A stretch of DNA of 64,000 nucleotides from Oidiodendron maius Zn (GCA_000827325.1 KN832878.1:372001-436000); one strand, 5' to 3'; shown: positions 12,660 through 25,199, numbered from the stretch's first letter. The notes: generated by a model not told the origin, from the sequence alone. Translations and numbers: made by a program.

Positions 12660-13187
12660 GGTAGTAGAGTATTCCGCCATCGAGTACCTCCACTACCGCG
12701 AGCAGTTGCCCCGACCTCCCCCGCAGCCGTGCAATCAACTGGGACGTTGAAATGCCGTTGAGATTGTCAGAAGGCACGATGAAATCCGAAAGCTCGTGAG
12801 TGTCATAGAGGCCACGGAGGCCCTTGTAAGTCAACCGGATGTTGACAGTGGTAGAGTCGCTATCGGGGTATCATTGCTGGGAGAATAGGTAGTCGTATCT
12901 AATTGCTTTGACGATCCGGCCACTCCAAGCTCTCATCCCCTTGTGGGCCCTCTATTCTCATGGGGTGAGCAGTGTCGTGATTCTCTGTCCATTTAAACCT
13001 TTTGAGCCGCAGCATGTTGCTTGTTTTTGCCTTAGGCACTAAGGCAAAACATCTATAACCACTTTACACGATATCTGCGCGACGCGTCGCGTCGCGTCTT
13101 CCTCCTGAATTCTTCTCCTCTCAACTGTCAATTCTATTTCTGCATCCCGACACTCTACTTCCATAGCAACAGGAAAGGACAATCACC
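12660..13187. promoter_or_regulatory. Divergent promoter region vps54 / mcm5
   Basis: 528 bases separate the two start codons. The mcm5-proximal end holds a GC-rich box cluster (listed separately) followed by a CT-rich leader. On the vps54 side an 81-codon upstream frame starts at 12834 and ends at 12589 inside vps54 exon 1, out of frame with it. Confidence 0.6.
13077..13098 (+). promoter_or_regulatory. MluI cell-cycle-box-like cluster before mcm5
   Basis: ACGCGT at 13082-13087 lies within a run of overlapping GCGTC units about 100 bases before the mcm5 ATG. ACGCGT is the MBF (Mbp1-Swi6) site that drives G1/S expression of replication genes in ascomycetes, so placement before an MCM gene is functionally sensible. 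Inference from motif and position. Confidence 0.55.
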
Positions 13188-15507
13188 ATGGATAGACAAT
13201 CGGTATACTCTTTGAGTGTGCTTCCTCCAGACTACGAGAACAATGATGATACTCGTGGTCAGGTTCAGTCGCAACTGGAACAGTTTATCCTCCAGTTTCG
13301 ACTCGACAATGCCTTCGTGTACAGGTAGGTTCTCAGCGACTCTGAGCTGAGGAAGGAACTAAAATCATACTGCAGAGACCAAATCCGCGAGAATGTCCTC
13401 CTTAAGCAGTACTACTGCGATGTAGATGTCGGACATCTCATCTCTTTCAACGAAGAACTCGCACACAGACTTGTTACTGAACCTGCAGAGATTATTCCCC
13501 TCGTAAGGGTGTAGACGCAACTCATTCGTACAATACTGATTAGTACTAGTTTGAAAGCGCCCTGAAAAGATGTACAATGCGCATCGTTTACCCTTCACAA
13601 AAAGAAATCGTGCTCCCTGAACACCAGCTTCTGCTTCACTCAAGCGTGGGCGAGATATCTATTAGAGACCTCGATGCGATGACAATCTCCCGACTTGTTC
13701 GAGTTCCCGGCATTGTGATTGGTGCCTCTGTGCTATCCTCAAAAGCTAGCTCCCTCCATATCCAATGCCGCAACTGTCAGCAGGTTAAGATTCTACCTGT
13801 TGCTGGAGGGTTTGCAGGTGTCTCGCTTCCCAGGGTCTGTGACAGGCAAAAGATGCCCGGAGAAGATCAATGCCCGATGGACCCATACGTTGTCGTTCAC
13901 GAAGCTTGCCAATTTGTTGACCAACAGATCATAAAGCTTCAGGAGGCTCCTGACCAGGTTCCCGTTGGAGAGTTGCCACGCCACGTTCTCATTTCTACGG
14001 ATCGGTATTTGACCAACAGGGTAGTTCCTGGATCAAGATGTATGATTACAGGAATTTTTTCGATTTATCAAAACAAGCAATCTAAGGGTGTAAACACAAC
14101 ATCAGCAGTAGCGATACGGACTCCATACTTGCGAGCAGTTGGCATACACAGCGATGTTGATCACACTGCAAAGGGCAATGCCATTTTCTCTGAAGAAGAA
14201 GAGCAAGAGTTCTTGGAAATGAGCCGTAGGCCGGATCTCTATACTGTCTTTGCTAACTGCATTGCACCTTCAATTTACGGGAACGTGGATATTAAGAAGG
14301 CCATTGCCTGTCTGCTTTTCGGTGGATCAAAGAAGATTCTGCCGGACGGAATGAAGCTACGTGGAGATATAAATGTTCTCCTTTTAGGTGATCCAGGTAC
14401 GGCCAAGTCACAGTTGCTGAAATTCGTCGAGAAAGTTGCTCCTATCGCCATCTACACATCTGGAAAAGGGTCCTCGGCAGCAGGTCTTACTGCCTCCGTT
14501 CAGAGAGACCACACAACTCGCGAATTTTACCTCGAAGGAGGAGCTATGGTGCTGGCTGACGGAGGCGTCGTCTGTATTGACGAATTCGACAAGATGCGTG
14601 ACGAAGATCGAGTAGCTATCCACGAGGCTATGGAGCAGCAAACAATTTCCATTGCCAAAGCAGGTATAACGACGATCCTCAATGCACGAACATCTGTATT
14701 AGCAGCTGCCAACCCCGTTTTCGGAAGATATGATGATCTGAAGACCCCCGGCGAGAACATCGACTTTCAGACTACCATTCTCTCTCGTTTCGACATGATC
14801 TTCATTGTGAAGGACGATCACGATCGGGGAAGAGATGAAAAGATCGCCAAGTACGTCATGAATGTACATATGGGTGGCCGAGGGCAGGAAGAACAAGCCG
14901 ATGCCGAGATCTCAGTTGAGAAGATGAAGCGGTATATCAGCTACTGCAAGTCGTACGCTCTTTCCCTTTCTCTTATTCCCCTTCACGCGCACCAGAGAGA
15001 CTAACAGCCAGCAGGAGATGCGCTCCCCACCTCTCCCCCGAAGCGGCCGAGAAACTTTCCTCGCACTTCGTCTCCATCCGCAAGCAAGTTCACGCCGCCG
15101 AACTCGAGAACAACGTACGCTCCTCCATCCCTATCACCATCCGCCAACTTGAAGCCATCATCCGTATCACCGAAGCCCTAGCCAAGCTCACTCTCTCGTC
15201 CGTGGCCACGGAGTCGCATGTTGACGAGGCTATCCGGCTTTTCCTTGCATCCACCATGGACGCTGTGAAACTAGGCTCTAACCAGGGCAGCAAGGAGCTG
15301 AACGAAGAGGTGCACAAGCTAGAGGATGAGCTCAAAAAGAGGCTTCCAATTGGCTGGTCGACGAGCCTTGCGACGTTGAAGAGGGAGATCTGCGAGGGGA
15401 AGGGGTACAGTGAACAGGCTCTCAATAGGGCGCTGGTGATCCTGCAGAGAAGAGACACGATCGCTATTCGTAGCCAGGGAAGCCAGATCTACAGAAGCGG
15501 TGCTTAG
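13188..15507 (+). CDS. mcm5: DNA replication licensing factor Mcm5
   Basis: Four exons: 13188-13324, 13376-13502, 13550-14952 and 15015-15507; 719 residues, as expected. It is one of six subunits of the Mcm2-7 replicative helicase. Visible parts: N-terminal domain with the zinc-binding pattern (CRNC near 161-164, then [12 protein letters not shown] near 185-197), AAA+ core with Walker [10 protein letters not shown] (about 368), Walker B CIDEFDKM (about 430) and the arginine-finger SRFD (about 500), and a C-terminal winged-helix region. The last intron has a GACTAAC branch site; the donor GTACGC was chosen because it restores the conserved YCKSRCAP join. An MCB-like promoter element fits G1/S control. 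Confidence 0.95.
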
Positions 15508-16157
15508 GGTGGCAGCATATCACATAGTTCTGAATTGGACCTTTTGTATTTGGAAGGGTATATGGTGCCTGGCGTTATCTTATGAATGGTCTGGCTGGTA
15601 GAGACCTGTGTGGATGGAGGACAGGGTGAGGATGGGAAGAGGTGCATCTTTCTGGACTGATGGGAAGGGTAGTTAAGTAATGAGGAATAAGTATGAATCT
15701 CCGTCGTATAGAACTGAAATATAAACTCATTCCCTTCATCCTTTCATCTCAGATCTAAAGGGCACACTAGGAAATGCTCTATGGAGATGAGACATGACAA
15801 TGTGTATGCAAGATAAGCGAACCGCCATTACTTATAGCTATCAACCCTATTTTACATACTCACACATCATTCATTCATCAGCGTCACACAACTCCCTAAT
15901 TGCCAACAGGCAGACAAATGCTCGCGATAAATAGGTCGATACAAGTCCACAAAAGACTTGCAAGGCTCTCTTCATTCCTCTGGTCTTCGATAATGCTAGA
16001 TGAAAGAGCGCACGACCTCCGACTTCAGCTTCGCCAATATGCTAGTCTTCTATGTGGTGGCCAGGCGAAAATGTCGCCTCCAATGCCGGCTCAAATATGT
16101 ATAAAGCTTCCTTACGTCCATTGCCCGCTATTACTCTTACACAAGATTCGTTCTACA
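15508..16157. other. Convergent 3' intergenic region mcm5 / ctk1
   Basis: The two flanking genes end towards each other here. I see only short meaningless frames and AT-rich stretches suitable for transcript ends; no RNA gene. Confidence 0.6.
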
Positions 16158-19100
16158 TCACCCCTCTACTGTGGCTACTTCCTCGTCGCCATCAGCATTT
16201 GTCCCAGGACCATCAGACATGTCTCGGACATGAATACGCTTAGCTTTTGGTTCCCCGGCGTCCGCTTCTGAAGGTCTCTTCTTATCGTTCTCGGCCTTTA
16301 GAGCAGCCTCTTTCTGTGCTTGCCTCCGCGCCTCTTTATCTTTCCGCTCATTCTCTTTGCGCAGTGCTTTGGATTCGAATTCGTGCCAATCGCCATCTAG
16401 TTTCGCGAGTCTATAATATCGTTAGTGTCTTGTTCAATCTGCGCCATGTGTAGAGGGGAGAGACGAAACATACTCCACAGCTTGCCTTGCCTGCGGCTCC
16501 TCCACAGTGAAGTATGGATGCTCAAGCACATCGCTAGCACCGGGACGTTTCGCAGGATCGTATTGGAACATGGCTTGAAGCAACTCAAAGGCAGCTGGTG
16601 TTACTCTATCCTTGTACTTATCCGCAAATACGTTCGGTCTACGCACAGTAGGCCGAAGGAGTTCAAACCAGGCCATATCGACTAACCCAGGCCAGTCAAC
16701 CTTATTCGGAGTGCCGAGTATTGCGTAGATCTTCTCTAGCTGGCTAATTTCGCCTCCATCGCCAGGGAAGATCGCATGACGCGTGAATATTTCCACAAGC
16801 ACGCAAGCTGCACTCCAGATATCCACTTCTGGGCCGTATTGGGTTTCACCGAGTAGCAATTCTGGCGAGCGATACCAGATCGTGATGACTCGGTTCGTGT
16901 AATCCAGTTGTCTCCTCTTGGCGTAGAAGCGAGCAAGTCCGAAATCTGCGAGCTTAAGTTGTCCGTCATTGCTCACCAAAATATTTGCTGCTTTAATATC
17001 CCGATGGAGCACACCTCGCCGGTGAAGGTAATCGAGACCTTCAAAAAGCTGCTTCGCGAGATGTTTTTTGTGTGCTGGCTCCAGCTTGAACGTCGGGTGA
17101 TTGAGCAGGCCAGTAAGATCATGGGAGAGATACTCGAAGACCATAAAGCAATCGTTTTTCTCGACCATCACCTCTTGGAGATTCACGATATTTTGATGCT
17201 TCAGTGACTGGAGCAGCTTTATCTCTCTCACCGCTGTGACGGGGAAGCCGTCTCGTTCGCCCTCCATCCGAATCTTCTTCAGCGCCACCAAGCTTTTGGT
17301 ATAAACGTGTATAGCCTTGAACACTTTGCCGTACGTCCCAGACCCAATAACAGACTCGTTTCCAGGTTTCCTGTAGTATACGGAATCAGACGCTTTGAAT
17401 TCTTCCGGGAGTTGTGGCCTCTCTTTCAAACGCTTCATAATCTTCTTGACCTTACGAGTTGTAGGAGGTGGAGGCTCGCGGAAGTCGTTCCGCCTGGGTG
17501 GGAACGTTTGCGTCGGAATTGGTCGAGGTGGCACACGGCGTTCAGGGCTCGTCTGAACAATGGGACGACTTGGCGCTGCATTGAGCTTCTGTGAAATCTC
17601 GGGTTTTGGAGTAGTGGGCGTAACTTTTGAAGAAGCCTTAAAGGCAAAGCTGAATTTCGAAGAGTTTTGTTGGTTCTGTGCTTCTGACACAGGTGGCCTA
17701 CCTGGAGGCGGCATCTTCTCATCATCCTTCTTCTTGGTCTCATCTTTATCTTCAACCTGAAGATCCTTTGTTGAGGGCCTGAAGAGATCTTCACCATCAT
17801 CATCTGTAGCTTCCGGTTGTTGAGAAGCTGCTTCCTGAGGATTCGGATACTGCGGAAATTGCTGTTGGGGAGAAGTGTGCTGAGGAGTGACGTTTCCCGA
17901 GTGGCCTCGGCCACGGCCTTGTGCGTTCCAGTGAAGGTTTTGGAAGTGCCCACGTCCTCTGTATTCTCCTCTTCCGCGCGGATGGAAATTACCCCTAAAA
18001 CCACCTCGATTCCCTCGGTAGTTACTGTGTGGCGGATACGGCTGGTTCATAGGCTCCGGACCAGGATGATATGGAGGCGACTGTGCTTGATTACCATAGT
18101 AATGCGCTTGAGGACCAGCAGTAGGAGAAAATCCTTGCTGTTGGGGTGGAGGATACTGGCTGTGATTTATCAGCACTGCAATCTTTTTTTAAGAGTAAAT
18201 ACGAACTTACGATTGAGGAGAATACTGCTGCGGTGGCTGACTATTCCAATTACTCCTTCCAGGATGATATGGCGAATTTGCTTGGGGAGAGCTATGATAT
18301 GAATTTGGTGTCATGTGGTGCGGGGATTGTGAGTATTGTCGGGGGTCGGGCGCTCCTTGGTTATATTGCGGTTTTAGGGGAAACGCAGCCTGCATCTGCT
18401 GAGCAGGGTGATATCCATGGGGCGCTCCATAATATCCTCCTCTACCCGCCATCTTTTCAGATTCTGCCTCAGCGCTATTAGCGCCAGAGCCGGCAATCGA
18501 TGATCTCCGGTCTGTCGAATGTGATCTTCTTCTTGGCTTGCCTAAGCGATAGTCGTTTCGTGGCGCTCGATCCCCTGTGTGCCTTGGGGGTGATGATCCT
18601 CGATGCGCCTTGGACTCCCTCGACGCACGCGGCGACTGTTGGCGAGAATGACTTTCCGACTCGATATCCGACCTATGTCCTCTTCGAGGAGAATGTTCTC
18701 GTTTCCTCCCCCTTTCTTTTGATCGCGATCTCTCCCGCGGCTTGTGTGGTCTCCCTGAACTTCGCTGCGGTGATCGATCCGGCTTCGAATTAGAACGGTG
18801 TCGAGGACGGCTCTGGTAGGGTTCCTGTCGGTCGTGTCCGGGACTGGGAGAACGTCCACGCCTGCTCGAGAATCCGGACTCCCGATGGTGTCTGTGTCTA
18901 TTCTCCCCACGGCTGTCACTATGTTTGCGTTCGAGCGAGTGCCTGCGAGGCGAAAGTGGAGAGATCGTGCGTCGCTTCTTCTCGTGGCGAGACGACGTTG
19001 AGCTTGCAAATCGAGGGGGGCTGCGAGAGGACGGCCGCCTAGATTTCTTGTGATGTTCGCGACTGGGCGAGACACTTCGACTCTTCCGGCGTTTCCCTGA

Positions 19101-19436
19101 TGATGGAGAGTGCCGGCTGATTCGCTTTGGCTTGTCAGAGCCTCGCGTGTCCAACAGCTCTCGGCCTCTGTTGCGTTCCCGCACCTCCTCCCTCGAATCC
19201 CTCAGCGGAGACCGTGAGGCCCTCCGTCGGCGGTCCGGGCTGCGTTCGCGCGGCCGATCGTGGTCGAGGATCACCCGCGAGGCGATGGGACTGCGATCTC
19301 TGCCCTTGGGCTCCCTCACGCTCTCGGGGCGACGAGGAGGTGGCGACCGCGATCGCGATCTTCTCAGGCGTGTAACTCCACGATCGACTCTGCCTCGGTC
19401 TCGTCGGTCGTCTCCGTTGCCCCAGCTGTCTTTCAT
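16158..19436 (-). CDS. ctk1: Ctk1/CDK12-type RNA polymerase II CTD kinase with RS-rich N-terminus
   Basis: Three exons: 19436-18211, 18159-16474 and 16410-16158; 1054 residues. It phosphorylates Ser2 of the polymerase II C-terminal domain during elongation, as catalytic subunit of CTDK-I. Residues 1-330 are an arginine/serine domain (RSRSRSPPPRR, many SR/RS pairs), as in metazoan CDK12. A Q/P/Y/G-rich linker with RGG-like patches follows, then the kinase (about 670-960): glycine loop GSGTYGKVFKA, VALKKIRME, the cyclin-binding helix PVTAVRE, HRDIKAANIL and DFGLARFY, with an activation segment ending TIWYRSPELLLG. The last exon adds the family tail DWHEFESKALRKE. The start at 19436 is preferred, but an in-frame ATG at 19562 exists. 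The C-terminal tail is charged. Confidence 0.92.
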
Positions 19437-22189
19437 TGCGACATACCGGGCTCGAAAATGGCGTGGAGAGGGAATGTTGACGAGAAGAGTTGCAGCAGAA
19501 CTAAAGAACGGCTCTTCCATTTGCAGCTTAGCGAGGTCGCCTGGCCCGCGCACCCGTGCCAAGACCAGGTTGAGGGCGCAAGTAGGATAAAGTGAGAGAT
19601 AGAGACTGAAAAAGAATTAAGGAAATAAGTAGAGGATGGGAAGGTACGCTGAACGGAAGAAAAGCTATAAGAAGATCCAAGAGCCTCATCGTCCTGGTGG
19701 TTGTCACTCACCGTTCGAGTGAGGTGAAGTGAAGTGTGTGCGTGTGGCCTTTCCGTGTGGGATCCCGAGCGCCTGTGCAGAGATGGAGAGAATCCTCGGC
19801 AAGAGCTTCCTTCTCCTCCTCTCCCACTCGTAATTACGCATTGGATTCTCACAGCATGCAAAATGGTCTACGATACGCAAAGGCCCAGGCAAAATGCACC
19901 TGCAAAAACAGATAACATCCTCTTCTCTCCTATTGCCAAAGTTGATGAAAAATGTGGTCGGGAGTGGGTGCGGGTGATAACGCCTTCGCCCGGGTCGCAT
20001 CACCACCAACAACCACATCATGAACCCCTCGACAAGAATATCGTCTGGTAATCCGTCCATTAATGGGTAGAGGTTCAGTGGATGGCGCACATTTCGATTC
20101 TTTGACGAAGAATATCAAGGTGTCGATTAGTCGTTGGCCGAGGTCTATCTCCCAGCTTGCTGATGATCGGGCGATTGAATGCTCAGATTGCTGCAGACCG
20201 TTTAGTCCCTGTAGTTGTATATCAATGAGCCGTTATTGAACCAGCGATGCCAACGCGCTGTATGACTCTGACCGCCAGTAATGATAGCTGATTTCAGTTT
20301 GTTGCTGACTTCCCAAGGGAAGTATGCTTGTCGCAACCAATATCGTAGAGGTAACTCCCGTAGAGACATACTAAATAGCCCCAACACTCTGGGCGGCTGG
20401 CCTTCAACTCAAGCTATCTGTCTGCAAATAGGGCCTTAATATCAGACATCCAACACCCCGGTAGCCACATTAGAACTCATGACAATCTTGCTCGACGATC
20501 TGCCGCTATCATCCGAGGCTGTGGGAAGCACGCCGCAGTGGGCGGCAGATGAAGCATCAGAGGCTGATTTGGTTACCACGACACAATGGCTTCTAGAATT
20601 GCCAGAGTGGCTAGACTAGCTTGAATTCTGTAGAGTCCGTAGAACGACATGCGCTTTGATATTGCGGGGTGTCGTAACATACTGCCAAAGTCTTTCAAAA
20701 CATCAAACACATCAACATAGAGGCAAAGCACTACCTATCGGTTGGTATGCCTTGAGGGAAGACTAAGATCGCCTTCAAGCTTAGAAATTAGTCCAAAACC
20801 ATCAAGCCATATGACAAGGTATCGTCCAGACAGGAGCAACCACCCAGCAAAGACTTCCAACCTTCACAAATAAGATCCTGCTCCTCCAGCAGGCAAGAGG
20901 AGGCCTGTTATGATAGTCAATCAAGGTATCAAGAGGATGGAAACCCGATGTGTGGCTAGATACGCCAAGGATGAAAGGTTGACGACGGAGAGGCTGTCGT
21001 CTATTCTGACCCCCAAAACCCAAGAGGTATGTCGAGTCCTCTGTGCCGGTGTATTGGCATCAATTTCACGCGTTTTTCCATTCCCATATATCGTTGCAGG
21101 CATCTCTGTGTCAAGAGCGACCAGGTCAAGGCAGGGGTTCCGATGAGTTGGGGTTTTGTTGATGCTTATCACTTCCAGTGCTGTCTCGTACCTAACCAGC
21201 AGGCTTTCGAAGCCGTACAGTTGTAGAAGTATGGAATGATCCACTGACCCCACAGGTCACTTCACGATCGATCTCCTGCGCGTGTGCATCTATGCCCTCG
21301 ACCATACCTATGCCACTGTTGCGTTTCTTGACCACTGTTGCTGCATCGAGATGATTCAGGATAGCAACATCTTCAGTGTCGGCCTGATCAGTTCGCGTGC
21401 TGAGATTTACGCTCTCTGTTGGTTATGTAATTTCACATGATCTTCAACGACATCTAGCTGCGTGCTTGCCCGATTAAGACATGCGATCATGAGCAACACT
21501 ATGTATGCGGTAGAAAGGAGACCAAAGGGTTTTAGTGTTTAAATTATTTAGCTGTATTAATAAAGCTTAATATATTTACTCTGAATTTAATTCTCTTCGC
21601 AGCTAAAGACTTAGTGTATTTGAGCGTAACGGCTATCGAAGTGCTCAGCGAAGGAAACCCTGTATTGGCCTCTTCAAATAGTAGGTTTCAATAACTGCCG
21701 TGAATAACGTCTCAACTATTCTAGATTAATCCATTTGACCGGGCGTCAAACATTATCGTTGTTCAGCGATACTGAGAGCCAGAGAATGATTCACTGCGCA
21801 ACTTCGCTTAACCCCTTTGTTAAGGGTCGCATACCCTGATATATAGATCCAGCAGGAAGCATTGAATAGGAATATTAACTCAATAATTTAATTCACAAAA
21901 AATTCCTTTGGCAGTGGGCTTGTATAATCATGCCATCTGAGTCAACCTTCAACCTAAGCAAGTCTGAACTCTTAGGAGCAAACTTGCATAGACTTGATTG
22001 CCGTTTGGTAACAAGCGGACAGCCAACGAGGTCCCGTCTACAAATACTGGTCGCACCCATCAGTCCAAAGCGCCTCTACAAATACGAATATTCTTGACTG
22101 GGCATATAATGGAAACAATGCCAATCTAAGTTCAGGTTGCTGCCAGCCAATATTGCAGTTTCAAAAACGACTGGTCCAAGTGGCCAGCC
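19437..22189. other. Gene-poor region upstream of ctk1
   Basis: The first few hundred bases are the ctk1 promoter. Beyond that I find only fragments. Short coding-like frames on both strands (for example 20478-20619 plus, 20921-21390 both strands) do not join into a gene with plausible splice sites and match no family I know. The part from about 21540 to 21900 is very AT-rich. It grades into the broken MYND-DUF4470 gene. Confidence 0.45.
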
Positions 22190-24125
22190 ATGGCCGACGC
22201 TGCGCAGACATATCGGCCTCCTTGTGCTAACACCGAAAATCTTGACAACGGTGCAAAGCCACCATGTACTAAACAAGCCCCAAATACTTGCAAAGGTTGC
22301 TTCTTAGTCCAGGTCAGAGCTCTGTTCTGGAACCCAATCCAGTCTGAGGGTGTACAGTATTCTAACATCAAATGCCGATATAGTACTGCAGCAGGGAGTG
22401 TCAGATTGCACATTGGAGTAGACACAAACTCTCTTGCAAATCTCCTATGATGAAGGCAACATGGAAGCCGAATTGGGAAATGGATGGTCGAATTCCAGCC
22501 TTTGTTGCTATGGATGATGATCCTATGATGACGATCCATGGAAGGCAGAAATATCTTTGGGGGAATGTCCCAGCGATTGACATAATTAACCGTCTGGGAA
22601 ATGAAGCAGATAACTTTCCAGCTAAATTTTGTCTTTTGTTTGCAGGTATGTATCCGCCCCTTGCAGAATTAACTAAGAGACTGATGTAATGAAGCGTCTG
22701 GAGATATCCGAAATGTCGTCAAAACTTTTGCTTCACTGCCGTCAACATATACGGGTTATTATGAGAACGTTATTAATGATAGATACTTCTACGTTGTTGC
22801 ACGCAATATCGTCCTCCTCCTTGTGGCATTGAACTTTGAGCCTGGTGTAGCGGCAAGTATCATGCTGCATATATGGTATTCAGCACTAATACCAGCGCAA
22901 ACACTCCACTTACTCCAAGAAAAGATATTACCTCAAAATCAAAGATAGATCACCGAACTCAATGCAATCAAAAACATGGACCTTTGGCACACGATCTATA
23001 CAGATCGTGCTGCGGAAAAGAATGTGCGCTCGCCTTCCCACTTACTTACAACTTCCCGATGGAATGTCAGCAGGTCAGGCCCAGAATATCATGCGGTTGA
23101 CAACACTAGCCCCAGAGAGGAAAGATTATCTTGAAAAGGCACTCTATTCTCGCCCACCGTCGTGGCATATGTGCATTATGAAGTTCCGTGAAGAAGGATT
23201 GTTGCTTCCATTTGGACACTCTCGGTTTGAATTCGATACTCCTAATCCGCAAGTCTACGGCCGGTTCCAGATACGCCGTAACATTTCTGACCTATATTTA
23301 GAACCCTCTTTCGGTCGGCGTTATGGCCAATGATGGACTCTGCAGACCCTCTCGAAGGATGGCCAGCTAAAGATGTCGCCAAAAAGGTACTGCCGGCCAA
23401 GAACGACATGTATGGGAATCTGTTTGTCTACTTACAGAGTGTTCTGGTCGAATTCTGCAACAAACTTCAGATAACAAAAGCTTGCTTCCGCCTTTTCAAT
23501 GTTGACGCGGTAGATTTGCCTGGCCTCATGCAACAAGGGAGAATAGATAAGTTCTACTTTGATAGAATTGAGGTAAGCTGCATGAATCCAGTGGTAATAT
23601 TGGCACTAGAAGCAACAAAATATTGATCTTTGCAGGTGTCAAACATTGTGATTGTGCATACATCGGTCCTCGGTGCACTCTGGATACTTTCGGACCGCTA
23701 CTAAAAGCAAAAGACCAGAATCCTCACGCTACCCTTTTAATGTTGTTTCTAAATGCCACTTAGCAGACCTGTACTGAGGCAGATCTCTTTGCCACTATGG
23801 AAGAAAGACCCGGCTTCGGAAATACTTGACCGTCAATCCTGCAGTGTTTCAGGATCGGAATAAACACACCGCGGAGTTTATGAGAATCTTTGGAGCGCTT
23901 GCATTGTTCCGAGCTTTTGATAAGCCGTTTAATAATTTTATGGAAGAGCAAAGATTTGAGGAAATTGGCCAAGTGGGCGGGCTCAAGATGAAACCACGCC
24001 ACACCATTATTGAACCATGGCCAATGCGGCTCAAGCTAAATGCGCCACAAGAAAACTTTGATGCTTTATTTGCGTCTGGACATATTGGGTCTGAGAGATA
24101 TGTCGAATGGGAGAGTATAGCATAA
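22190..24125 (+). pseudogene. Broken MYND zinc-finger / DUF4470 gene
   Basis: The beginning is well preserved. Exon 22190-22312 and exon 22384-22645 join across a 71-base intron to make a MYND finger (CKGC, then YCSRECQIAHWSRHKLSC). DUF4470 follows: WGNVPAIDIINRLGNEADN, then, after a 49-base intron ending at 22694, SGDIRNVVKTFASLPSTY and HIWYSALIPAQTLHLLQEK. The copy then fails. About 20 bases seem lost near 22926, shifting the frame; the reading continues in another frame (SKTWTFGTRS, TLAPERKDYLEKALYS), shifts again near 23290-23330 (WPMMDSADPLEGW) and near 23652 (AYIGPRCTLDTFGPLL), and stops at 23762. The C-terminus survives as a separate frame ending at 24125 (SGHIGSERYVEWE). MYND-DUF4470 genes form variable families of unknown function in filamentous fungi. 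Confidence 0.85.
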
Positions 24126-24893
24126 TTCTAGTGTGGAGTTACTCGTACTGTAATTGACCTCAATAGATCTTGCCTATCCTAATTACACTTTCAATTAGAT
24201 TCATGTGACTAGTGCAAGTATTCTGAAATTCTATCTGACACTCCTACTTACTACATTAGAAGAGCCAAGCAATAATCGTAACTCCTGCTATTAACTTTGG
24301 CTAATACTGGTGTTATACATTTTGGAATTCTTGCTTGAAAGCTAATCCCTTTAGAAGACGCTCTGCTTTTAACGAGACACACAAGTACGTTTGAGGAAAC
24401 ATAAAAGTGGATAACAGAATTCTCAGAACTCTGAGAATATTCCTCGAGATGATCTCTCGTCAGGCATATTTACTCTACATTTAGCCACCGGGCCATATCT
24501 CTTTATTCCCAAATTCGCCTTTATTGCCGCTATACACGTCACATCAAGATCGCTCCTTACTTTAACATTCTATGTACAGTCCAAGTGACATGAAAAACGA
24601 TCTGCTAGTAAGAATCCTACCGCTATTGGTCGATTTGACGTTGTGGCACATGCCAAAATTTGCAGGCATTTAGGGACTAACCTGAGAGGAGGTCTATAAA
24701 ATGGTACGATTTTCAGCATCCAGCTTGTTCTTACGGCTCACTACTTTTAATGTTGTCTTTACCTGTCGGGTCAAAGTGATAGATCTATTGAGCAAGTTAT
24801 GATAGCCGATATTCTTAGCGGAAGATATCTCTCGATTTTGTCAACACTGATAATTGCAGTGTCCCTTCTTAGCCTCGATAAGTAGCGCCGGAG
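24126..24893. other. AT-rich gap between two relics
   Basis: No gene or structured element is visible. It may contain more unrecognisable remains of the SNF2-like gene whose C-terminal motif lies just downstream. Confidence 0.4.
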
Positions 24894-25199
24894 TTGGGCA
24901 GGTTTTTCTTAACTCGTATCAGCACTCTAAGAGATAAAAAGATTATGGGCAAGGGTAAAGCGCACTGCTGCTTGTCGAGCTTATATTATGGAACCATAAC
25001 GGAATGGGCTGAAAGGCAAGCACTTGTTACGGTTGTTAGAATTGGCCAGACCCCTGACGTCAAGACATATCGATACATTGTTAAGGAATTCATAGATGAG
25101 GTGAGTGACAATAACCTTCTTGAATTAGTCAGTTGCTTAAATATACCAAAAGCAAGTTTATCGCTTCTTTCCAAGAGTAATCTAGACGTAATTCAGTAA
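24894..25199 (+). pseudogene. Fragment of an SNF2-family helicase-like gene
   Basis: The core at about 24981-25100 matches the end of the SNF2 helicase C-terminal lobe: ERQALVTVVRIGQTPDVKTY then RYIVKEFIDE, equivalent to the family motif VI (RxxRxGQT...YRYIVK). Just before it, YIMEP is readable in a different frame, as expected for the conserved EPQWNP region after a small insertion or deletion. The ATP-binding lobe is absent, so this is a scrap, not a gene. Such fungal helicase-like proteins are often found in fast-changing regions. Confidence 0.6.

Noticed and set aside
19132-19590. 152-codon plus-strand arginine-rich frame
   Set aside because: Antisense of the RS repeats of ctk1; low-complexity RS codons keep several frames open.
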